Below, piece by piece: positions 32,944-40,041 of a stretch of 64,000 nucleotides of DNA. A program made the translations under genes and the position numbers. A model generated the notes under the pieces. The model did not search any database, was not told where the DNA came from, and was given only the letters and a program-made list of their open reading frames with translations. Every line of letters begins with the position of its first letter. Positions within the stretch are counted from its first letter, which is position 1. This stretch comes from Kluyvera intermedia (lineage in GTDB: Bacteria; Pseudomonadota; Gammaproteobacteria; Enterobacterales; Enterobacteriaceae): positions 930,001-994,000 of the forward strand of contig NZ_CP139986.1 of assembly GCF_034424175.1 (NCBI RefSeq), written 5' to 3'.

Positions 32944-34071
32944 TTAGATAGAGAGGTTCTGTTCAGTTTTAGCATCAAAAATATGGCATTTATCCATGTC
33001 AAACTTGAAGTACACCTTACGATGAAGACCTTTATCAATCATTGGCTTAGCTTCATCTGAAGGAATGCGTGCCGTCAGCTCATAGTTAGCAACTTTCAGG
33101 TAAACGAAGAATTCGTGGCCCATGTTTTCCACACGAACCATCTCGCCGCTACAACCGCCGTGTTCAAACGGGTTGTCGGAGACGGAAACGAATTCCGGGC
33201 GGATGCCGTAGAACACTTCTTCGTTTTCATGGCCGGTCAGTTTCTGGTGCAGGCTGTCGCACAGCGGCATAAACTCATCGCCGATGCTCAGGTTCAGACG
33301 ACCTTCTTTGTCCACCAGTTTGCAGGAGCGGATGTTCATTTCTGGCGCACCGATAAAGCCCGCAACGAACATGTTTTTCGGCTTGTGATACAGATTATCT
33401 GGCGTATCAACCTGCATGATGTGGCCCAGTTTCATTACGCAGATACGGTCGCCCATGGTCATCGCTTCGGTCTGATCGTGGGTCACGTATACGGTCGTCG
33501 CTGGTTTACCGGATTTCTTCAACTGCTTGTGCAGGTCGGAAATACGGATACGCATTGAGGCACGCAGTTTGGCGTCGAGGTTAGACAGCGGTTCATCGAA
33601 CAAGAACACGTCTGGCTTTTTTACAATCGCACGGCCTACCGCCACACGCTGTGCTTGACCACCGGAGAGCTGGCGCGGTAAGCGGTCGAGCAATTCATCC
33701 AGTTCGAGAATTTTTGCCGCTTCATTCACCTGCGCCTCAATCTGCGCTTTCGGCATCTTGCTCAGCTTCAGGCCGAACGCCAGGTTTTCACGCACGGTCA
33801 TGTGCGGATACAGCGCATAGTTCTGGAACACCATCGCAATCCCACGCTCTTTTGGCGCGAGGTTGTTGACGATTTTCTCGCCGATGCGAACTTCACCGCC
33901 GCTGATGGTTTCCAGACCAGCCAGCATACGCAGGGTGGTGGATTTGGCGCAGCCTGATGGCCCGACAATCACCATGAACTCCCCTTCTGCGATTTTCAGG
34001 TCGATACCATGTACCGCTTTGAAGCCGTTGGAGTACACTTTTTCCAGTTTGTTGAAAATAACTTCAGCCAT
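32944..34071 (-). CDS. togA: Oligogalacturonide ABC transporter, ATPase TogA
   Basis: This 375-residue MalK/UgpC-type ATPase has an ATPase domain (1-235) and an OB-type regulatory domain (about 240-370). Walker A reads GPSGCAKSTT, with Ala where GxxxxGKS has Gly. Q-loop FQNYALYPHM, signature LSGGQAQRVAVGRAI, Walker B FLFDEPLSNLD and switch His VTHDQTEA are normal. It powers the TogMN permease. It begins 12 bp after togN and ends 14 bp before togB. Confidence 0.93.
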   Translation of the reverse strand: MAEVIFNKLEKVYSNGFKAVHGIDLKIAEGEFMVIVGPSGCAKSTTLRMLAGLETISGGEVRIGEKIVNNLAPKERGIAMVFQNYALYPHMTVRENLAFGLKLSKMPKAQIEAQVNEAAKILELDELLDRLPRQLSGGQAQRVAVGRAIVKKPDVFLFDEPLSNLDAKLRASMRIRISDLHKQLKKSGKPATTVYVTHDQTEAMTMGDRICVMKLGHIMQVDTPDNLYHKPKNMFVAGFIGAPEMNIRSCKLVDKEGRLNLSIGDEFMPLCDSLHQKLTGHENEEVFYGIRPEFVSVSDNPFEHGGCSGEMVRVENMGHEFFVYLKVANYELTARIPSDEAKPMIDKGLHRKVYFKFDMDKCHIFDAKTEQNLSI

Positions 34072-34083
34072 GATATATCCCTC

Positions 34084-34986
34084 TTAACCTTTAATTCCGC
34101 TGCTGGTCACGCCCTGAACGAAGTAGCGCTGCGCCAGGAAGAACACAATGATGGATGGCAGAATGGAGATACTCGCCATTGCCAGAATTTCATTCCACGG
34201 CGCACCTTCGGTGACGTCGATGGACATTTTAAGAGCCAGTGCAATCGGGTACTTGTCTACGCTATAGACGTAGATCAACGGGCCGATAAAGTCGTTCATA
34301 GACCACATGAACTGGAACAGGGCGACGGAGATAATCGCCGGCTTCAGGATCGGTACCACCACGTACCACAGCACCTGGAAGGAGTTACAGCCGTCAATCT
34401 GCGCCGCTTCTTCCATGTCACGCGGTACGCCGCGCAGGAACTGAATCAGCATGAAGACGAAGAACCCTTGCGTAGCAAATGCCAGCGGCAGGTACAGTGG
34501 CATATAGCTGTTCAGCATGCCCATTTCACGGAACATCAGGTACTGAGGAATCAGCAGCACGGTGCTTGGCAGCAGCATCGTGGTGATGAGCGTCGCGAAC
34601 CAGAATTTCTTCCATGGGATCTCGAAGCGGGCAAAGCCATACGCCACGATAGTGGAAGAGATAATGGTCAGGATCACTTTCGGAATCACATACTTGAAGG
34701 TGTTCAGCATGTAATGGCCGAAGTTGTATTCCGTACCGGTTTTCCAGCCGTTAATAAAGCCGTCCCAGGTGGCATGCGTTGGCCACAAGCCCAGGGTGGT
34801 GAAGATCTCGTGGTTCGGTTTGAACGACGCCGAGAACATCCACGCCAGCGGGTAGAGCATCAACAGGCCGACGAACAGCAGAATGACGTAACGGATCCAG
34901 GCGTTGATCTTTTCGCGTCTAAGGGTTCGGGCAACCTCACGTTCAGCAATGCTTCTTGCTTCTGAGATTTGTTGGATATCAGCCAT
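34084..34986 (-). CDS. togN: Oligogalacturonide ABC transporter, permease TogN
   Basis: This 300-residue MalG-type permease has six helices and the EAA coupling loop EEAAQIDGCNSFQVLWYVVVPILKP. The ATG at 34986 follows GGGAGG and overlaps the togM stop by 8 bp, so translation is coupled; the longer upstream frame lies inside togM and is not used. Confidence 0.92.
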   Translation of the reverse strand: MADIQQISEARSIAEREVARTLRREKINAWIRYVILLFVGLLMLYPLAWMFSASFKPNHEIFTTLGLWPTHATWDGFINGWKTGTEYNFGHYMLNTFKYVIPKVILTIISSTIVAYGFARFEIPWKKFWFATLITTMLLPSTVLLIPQYLMFREMGMLNSYMPLYLPLAFATQGFFVFMLIQFLRGVPRDMEEAAQIDGCNSFQVLWYVVVPILKPAIISVALFQFMWSMNDFIGPLIYVYSVDKYPIALALKMSIDVTEGAPWNEILAMASISILPSIIVFFLAQRYFVQGVTSSGIKG

Positions 34987-35869
34987 TTTTGCCTCCCTTA
35001 TCGGCGGAGTAGAACACCCAGTATTTTGAAGACTTAAAGGCGATGCCAGCGAAGACAGCAACCACCAGGAACAGAACCCATGCCAGCGCTGCGCCATAAC
35101 CCATATCGAAGTACTTGAACGCGGTATCGTAGATGTACAGTGAGAACAAGTAGGTCGAGTAGGTTGGGCCGCCGCCGGTGATAACGTACGGGCCGGTAAA
35201 CTCCTGGAATGCCTGAGTGGTCTGCATGATGAAGTTGAAGAAAATAACCGGCGTAATCAGTGGCACGGTGACTTTCATAAACATCTGCCATTTAGACGCG
35301 CCATCAATCATTGCCGCTTCGTATTGCGATTGCGGGACGTTTTGCAGAGCGGCCAGGAAGATAACCATCGCCGAACCAAACTGCCATACGCGCAGCAAAG
35401 TCACGGACATCAGCGCCAGAGACGGCTCGCCCAGCCAGTTAACCGGGTCAAAACCGAGTACGCCGATAAAGCTATTTAACAGGCCATCAATAGCAAACAG
35501 TGCACGCCACAGAACGGCGATCGCCACAGAGCTACCGAGAATCGACGGGATATAGTAAGCAGTACGGAAGAAGCCAATACCGCGTAATTTAAAGTTAAGA
35601 ACAAACGCAATCCCTAAAGCAAAAGCGAGTTTTAATGGGATGGTTAAAAATACGTAGGCAAACGTCACGCCCATGGATTTCCAGAAGAGGGAATCTTCCG
35701 TCAGCATGTAGCGATAGTTCTCGATGCCGTTAAACACCGGCGGACTCATCAAGTCATACTCAGTAAAACTGAGGAAGAAAGATGAAACGAATGGGAAGGC
35801 CGTAAAGATTATTAACCCTATGATATAGGGAGAAATCCAGGCCAATCCCAGCATTCTGTTTTCATTCAT
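34979..35869 (-). CDS. togM: Oligogalacturonide ABC transporter, permease TogM
   Basis: This 296-residue MalF-type permease has about six helices. It starts MNENRMLGLAWISPYIIGLIIF and carries the coupling loop YEAAMIDGASKWQMFMKVTVPLITP. It is the first gene of the tog operon. A 500-bp leader upstream carries two KdgR-like boxes and a possible CRP half-site. Confidence 0.92.
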   Translation of the reverse strand: MNENRMLGLAWISPYIIGLIIFTAFPFVSSFFLSFTEYDLMSPPVFNGIENYRYMLTEDSLFWKSMGVTFAYVFLTIPLKLAFALGIAFVLNFKLRGIGFFRTAYYIPSILGSSVAIAVLWRALFAIDGLLNSFIGVLGFDPVNWLGEPSLALMSVTLLRVWQFGSAMVIFLAALQNVPQSQYEAAMIDGASKWQMFMKVTVPLITPVIFFNFIMQTTQAFQEFTGPYVITGGGPTYSTYLFSLYIYDTAFKYFDMGYGAALAWVLFLVVAVFAGIAFKSSKYWVFYSADKGGKNG

Positions 35870-36368
35870 ACATACCTACCTGGCGAACAAGTGTGTCAAA
35901 CGGATTGGGTGTTTGTTACATCCCTCGCGCCTTCTGGCGCCTGAGATGTTAAAGTGTCAGCTTGGCGTTAGTCATTAAGCATTCCCTGTAAGTAAATGTA
36001 ATCTAAGATATTTGTTTGGTATTCATTCGTCCGGCGCTTCTGGTTTCAAAAACATATTCCTGCCATGGTTATTTTATAAAACGCCGTTTTAAATTTATTT
36101 TATTGCTATTTGTTTCGGCGTCATTCGATTAATGATGAAAGTGTGATCGAAGTCGAAACGACGTTTTAAAAAGGTGAGTGGTGTGGCATTTTGCGATGGG
36201 AGGAAGGTGAAGACGCTCAGGATGCGTTTTTTTATGTATGAATGCTATTCAGGGGGAAGAACGGGCGTTTTGTCGCAAAACCCCAAATAATTAGAGTGAT
36301 AAAATAGAGATTATTCTTATAGAATCGAATTTTAATTATTCGAAAAAAAGCGTCTGGATATCTCTGAA
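35870..36368 (-). promoter_or_regulatory. tog control region with two KdgR-like boxes
   Basis: TATAAAACGCCGTTTTAAA (36075-36093) and GTCGAAACGACGTTTTAAA (36152-36170) resemble KdgR operators. TGTGATC near 36142 is a CRP half-site. No gene is seen in this AT-rich gap, which also serves the divergent fepE-like gene. Confidence 0.65.
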
Positions 36369-37463
36369 ATGGCTGAATCACCGATTATGTCAATGGAACC
36401 AGTACTACCGCATCCGGCTCCTCTAAGAAATTTACCAATGGTTGCCAGCAATGACGAAATTGATCTTCGTCTCCTTTTGCTACAACTTTGGCAAGATAAG
36501 AAGACCGTCATGGCCTTTGTTGTCGTTGCTGCGATTCTGAGTCTGGTGCTGGCCTTCATGCTGCCGCAAAAGTGGACCAGCAAGGCCGTTCTGGCCGTGC
36601 CTGAGAGTATCCAGGTGGATAATCTGGAGCATGCCATCATTCAGGTGCGTGCGCTGGGCGTTGATATCAAGGGAAATCGTGGCGATATCTTTAACCTTTT
36701 CATTAAGAAACTAAGCTCCCAGTCACAGTTCGAGGATTGGCTGCGCTCATCCGGGATGGTGGATGATTCGACCGATCCCGTTACGCTGCATCGTGAAATT
36801 GTCCGTATGGCGGAAAGCCTGACGGTGGTGAATAACGCCGATCCTAAGAAAGCGAATGAGCAACTGCCTTATGTGAGCTGGACGCTTTCCTTCACCGGAA
36901 GCGAGCAGGAGCAGGCGCAAAAGATCCTCAACGGCTACCTCGACTTTATTAGCCTGCAAGTCCGCAAAGAAGTGCTGGAAACTTTGCGTAGCAGCATCGA
37001 TAAGACGATTCGCAATGGTAAAGAGAGTCTGGAATTAGACCGTACTTATCTGGAAAATGCGCGTAACATCCTTATTCAGCGATTAAAATATTCCTTGAGC
37101 ATTGCCAATGCCGCGGGAATTCAAAAGCCGCTGTACAGCCAAGGCATGGCGGTAAAAGACGATCCTGATTTCTCTATTTCTTTAGGGGCAGCAGGCATTG
37201 CTGAAAAACTGAAAATTGAATCGTCATTAAAAGATGTCAGCGATTTGAACAGTGATTTGCAAAACCGTGAATACACGCTGAAAAAACTCCAGGCCTTGTC
37301 GATTCCTGACGTGGACTTTATGCCGGTCGCCTACCAGCTTTCGCCAACGCTGCCACTGAAAAAGGACGGCCCAGGTAAAGCGCTGATTCTGGTGCTAGGC
37401 TGCATGCTCGGTGGTTTTTTAGGATGCGGGTACGTGCTGGCTAAACGGATGCTTAAAGCCTAA
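36369..37463 (+). CDS. fepE-like: FepE/Wzz-family O-antigen chain-length regulator
   Basis: This 364-residue polysaccharide co-polymerase has two membrane helices (about 55-73 and 335-355) around a large periplasmic domain with a helical region. NEIDLRLLLLQLWQDKKTVM and LPQKWTSKAVL near the N-terminus, and SLPLKKDGPGKALI-type residues near the C-terminus (TLPLKKDGPGKALILVL), match E. coli FepE as I remember it. FepE sets very long O-antigen chains. In E. coli it lies beside the enterobactin genes, so this is either a moved gene or a paralogue. Neighbouring genes have no link to LPS. Confidence 0.85.
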   Translation: MAESPIMSMEPVLPHPAPLRNLPMVASNDEIDLRLLLLQLWQDKKTVMAFVVVAAILSLVLAFMLPQKWTSKAVLAVPESIQVDNLEHAIIQVRALGVDIKGNRGDIFNLFIKKLSSQSQFEDWLRSSGMVDDSTDPVTLHREIVRMAESLTVVNNADPKKANEQLPYVSWTLSFTGSEQEQAQKILNGYLDFISLQVRKEVLETLRSSIDKTIRNGKESLELDRTYLENARNILIQRLKYSLSIANAAGIQKPLYSQGMAVKDDPDFSISLGAAGIAEKLKIESSLKDVSDLNSDLQNREYTLKKLQALSIPDVDFMPVAYQLSPTLPLKKDGPGKALILVLGCMLGGFLGCGYVLAKRMLKA

Positions 37464-37516
37464 GTTCAGTAGCATTGCTGAGTGATAGTCAGAAATAGAG
37501 TCTTAGCTCGGTGTGC

Positions 37517-37616
37517 CCCCTCTCCCTTTTTAAGGTAGAGGGTTGGGGTGAGGGTTACAGCGCGATAATCGATGACAATCCCCTCACCCTAGCCCTCTCC
37601 CCATAGGGGCGAGGGA
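37517..37616. repeat. CTC-rich palindromic repeats, two copies
   Basis: An inverted copy (37517-37555, CCTCTCCCTTTTTAAGG then AGGGTTGGGGTGAGGG) and a direct copy (37580-37616, CCCTCACCCTAGCCCTCTCC then GGGGCGAGGG) belong to the family found at 24956-25165. Confidence 0.8.
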
Positions 37617-37689
37617 ACCGAATGGTGATGGTTTTTGGTTACGTGTCACGCTTTGCTGGGGAGGCTTCAATCACCCCCCAACGTCGCCG

Positions 37690-38016
37690 TTACTGATTTA
37701 AAAAATCCTGGCGCATCGGGGTAAAGGTGTCCAGCAGCGTTCCCGCTTTCAGGCAAACGCAGCCGTGCATAATATTCGGCTGCTTATACAGCGTGTCTCC
37801 CGCGCCCACCACGTGCTTCTCATCACCAATGGTGAATTCAAACTCCCCGGACAGTACGTAGGTCAACTGCTCGTGCGGGTGGTTGTGCATCGGGCCAATT
37901 GCCCCTTTTTCGAAGTTCACTTCAACTGCCATCATTTTGCCATCATGGGCGAGAATACGACGAGTCACGCCATTGCCCAGATCTTCGAGGGTGGTTTCTT
38001 TATGAAAAATAAACAT
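37690..38016 (-). CDS. kdgF: Pectin degradation protein KdgF
   Basis: This 108-residue single-domain cupin has the metal motif HNHPHEQLTYVLSGEFEF and a second cupin motif near NIMHGC. KdgF opens 4,5-unsaturated galacturonate to the linear 5-keto-4-deoxyuronate, feeding KduI. The ATG at 38016 gives the usual length; the frame upstream runs through the KdgR-like box at 38035-38053, which is right at the promoter. It is divergent from ygeA. Confidence 0.93.
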   Translation of the reverse strand: MFIFHKETTLEDLGNGVTRRILAHDGKMMAVEVNFEKGAIGPMHNHPHEQLTYVLSGEFEFTIGDEKHVVGAGDTLYKQPNIMHGCVCLKAGTLLDTFTPMRQDFLNQ

Positions 38017-38034
38017 CCTGCCGTCCTGTATTAA

Positions 38035-38053
38035 GTTGAAACAATGTTTCATT
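38035..38053 (-). promoter_or_regulatory. KdgR-like operator before kdgF
   Basis: GTTGAAACAATGTTTCATT is a near-perfect palindromic match to the KdgR consensus, 19 bp before the kdgF start. Confidence 0.8.
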
Positions 38054-38155
38054 AAATTTATATCAGAAACCCTCAAAAAGAAAACGATAGCGGCAGATGT
38101 GGAAAGTTGATCACATCTTTGGTTCACTGGAGAGATAACAACGTACAGGGGAAAA

Positions 38156-38851
38156 ATGATGAAAACGATGGGTCTGTTGGGTGGGATGAGCTGGGAATCG
38201 ACTATTCCGTACTATCGCCTAATAAATGAGGGCGTAAAGCAGCGCCTTGGCGGGCTGCATTCGGCGCAGATTTTGCTCCATAGCGTCGATTTTCACGAGA
38301 TTGAAGCCTGCCAGTCGCGCGGGGACTGGCAGCAGGCGGGAGAGATTCTGGCGCGTGCGGCGGTCGGGTTACAGCAGGCGGGTGCTGAAGGCATCGTGCT
38401 GTGTACTAACACCATGCACAAGGTCGCCGAGGCGATTGAAACGGCGTGTGACGTGCCGTTCCTGCACATTGCCGATGCGACGGGACGCGCCATCAGTCAG
38501 CAGAATATGAGCAACGTGGGGCTGCTGGGTACGCGCTATACCATGGAGCAGGATTTCTATCGTGGACGCCTACAGGATGAATTTGGTATTAGCACCTTGA
38601 TTCCCGAACAAGACGTACGCCTGAAAATTAACCAGATAATTTTTGAAGAGCTATGCCTTGGCGAGTTCAGCGATGCGTCGCGTGATTATTATCTGAGTGT
38701 GATAGGTGAACTGGCGAGCCAGGGAGCGCAAGGGGTGATTTTTGGTTGTACCGAGATTGGTCTGCTGGTGCCAGCAGAATTAAGCCCACTACCGGTGTTT
38801 GATACGGCGGCGATTCATGCCGCGGATGCGGTGGAGTTTATGCTGTCTTGA
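38156..38851 (+). CDS. ygeA: Amino-acid racemase YgeA
   Basis: The 231 residues belong to the Asp/Glu racemase family and match E. coli YgeA, a broad-specificity racemase. The two catalytic cysteines are in VLCTNTMHK and FGCTEIGLL, and the N-terminal GLLGGMSWEST is typical. AGGGG precedes the ATG. In E. coli ygeA lies between araE and lysR; here a fimbrial operon separates it from lysR. Confidence 0.93.
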   Translation: MMKTMGLLGGMSWESTIPYYRLINEGVKQRLGGLHSAQILLHSVDFHEIEACQSRGDWQQAGEILARAAVGLQQAGAEGIVLCTNTMHKVAEAIETACDVPFLHIADATGRAISQQNMSNVGLLGTRYTMEQDFYRGRLQDEFGISTLIPEQDVRLKINQIIFEELCLGEFSDASRDYYLSVIGELASQGAQGVIFGCTEIGLLVPAELSPLPVFDTAAIHAADAVEFMLS

Positions 38852-38859
38852 TGCTGGGG

Positions 38860-38916
38860 TGCCGGATGGCGCTTGTGCTTATCCGGCCTACGTTCTGGGG
38901 TAGGCCGGAAAGCGCG
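38860..38916. repeat. REP pair after ygeA
   Basis: TGCCGGATGGCGCTTGTGC with ATCCGGCCTAC, and then GTAGGCCGGAAAGCGCG, lie between the convergent ygeA and fimbrial adhesin genes. Confidence 0.8.
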
Positions 38917-38919
38917 TTG

Positions 38920-40041
38920 TTAGATGCTGTTCAGGCTGGGGCTAAATTCCACGGTCAGTACGCCTTTATAGTATCCGGCGGCTTTGTCGGTGACGCGGAA
39001 TTTATCCACAATCAGCCGCAGCGGTGCAGGGGAGCAAAGTACAGGATAGGTAATCGACGGTAGTCGTACCGGACGGATTTGATCCTGACCGTTTTCTCCG
39101 GCTTGTAGAGTGAAGGCATCGTTGTTTTTAACCGTTCTCCAGCCTTTGCTGTGAGGGTCGAACATTTCCACGCGGTAATCGACGCGTTCGGCTTCATCTG
39201 TTCCGCCCGTAGCGGTGTTATAGATGGAGAAATAACCGTCTTTGCGAGCCGCTGCTGTTTTACCTTCATCTTTAAATGACAGATCCATACTGTCACTGTT
39301 GGAGTTGAAGCCGTCGTACAGGCACATATCCAGATTGGTGACATCTTCAACATAGCTGTTGCTGGTGACCGACCCGGTCGGGTGCAGGTCGAGCTGTACC
39401 AGTGGGTTAGCGCTGTTAAATTCCGGGAAGTAAATATCCTGTTTGCCAGTGGCTTTGCCTTTGAGGGTGATGTCAGCAGTATATTTATGCCCACTCCAGT
39501 TACCACCGGTAATCAACTGTAGGTGGCCTTCCCACACGCCGCCAACAGGTAGGTTGTTCATTTCGCTTTGTGGGATATAAACGGTTAACAGTCTGGAGTT
39601 AGACGTGAAGCTACTAGTACTGTTATAGCAGCTAGCATACTGATTGTCATTTAAGGGGAAATTGCCCCCGCATATAAATGAACTATCTGGATCTTGATCA
39701 TCATAATAGTACATATTTAGATATCCCTGTAATTTCAGCGGGAATCGCATACCGCTACGCCGTTCTGTAAGCATTATTGTGATCGTAGAGCTATGGCTCT
39801 GGTGGGTACACGATTGCTGAAGATCGGCATAATTGCAGTTAAATGGGAAACTTCTTTGGCTGTAACCGTAAGCGCCAATGTAACCGTAGTCCCATATATA
39901 ATCATCGGCAGGAGCACCGGAAGGAAGCTCATACTCTTGCAGTACAGGTATGTTGTTGGTCATCACCGGATAGACCCCGTTCGCAGCAGCATAGCCGCTG
40001 AACAGTAGCCCGCCGATGAGCGCGAGTTGGATTAATTTCAT
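38920..40041 (-). CDS. Class 5 fimbria tip adhesin / minor subunit (CfaE/TcfD-like)
   Basis: This 373-residue protein has a signal peptide (MKLIQLALIGGLLFSGYAAA). It is the last gene of the chaperone-pilin-usher-adhesin operon, the position and length of CfaE-type tip adhesins. The N-terminal half (about 20-200) would be the binding domain and has several Cys (NCNY, SCTHQ, CGG, CYN). The C-terminal half (about 210-370) has the pilin-like end. The start overlaps the usher stop by 4 bp (ATGA). The receptor is unknown. Confidence 0.85.
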   Translation of the reverse strand: MKLIQLALIGGLLFSGYAAANGVYPVMTNNIPVLQEYELPSGAPADDYIWDYGYIGAYGYSQRSFPFNCNYADLQQSCTHQSHSSTITIMLTERRSGMRFPLKLQGYLNMYYYDDQDPDSSFICGGNFPLNDNQYASCYNSTSSFTSNSRLLTVYIPQSEMNNLPVGGVWEGHLQLITGGNWSGHKYTADITLKGKATGKQDIYFPEFNSANPLVQLDLHPTGSVTSNSYVEDVTNLDMCLYDGFNSNSDSMDLSFKDEGKTAAARKDGYFSIYNTATGGTDEAERVDYRVEMFDPHSKGWRTVKNNDAFTLQAGENGQDQIRPVRLPSITYPVLCSPAPLRLIVDKFRVTDKAAGYYKGVLTVEFSPSLNSI

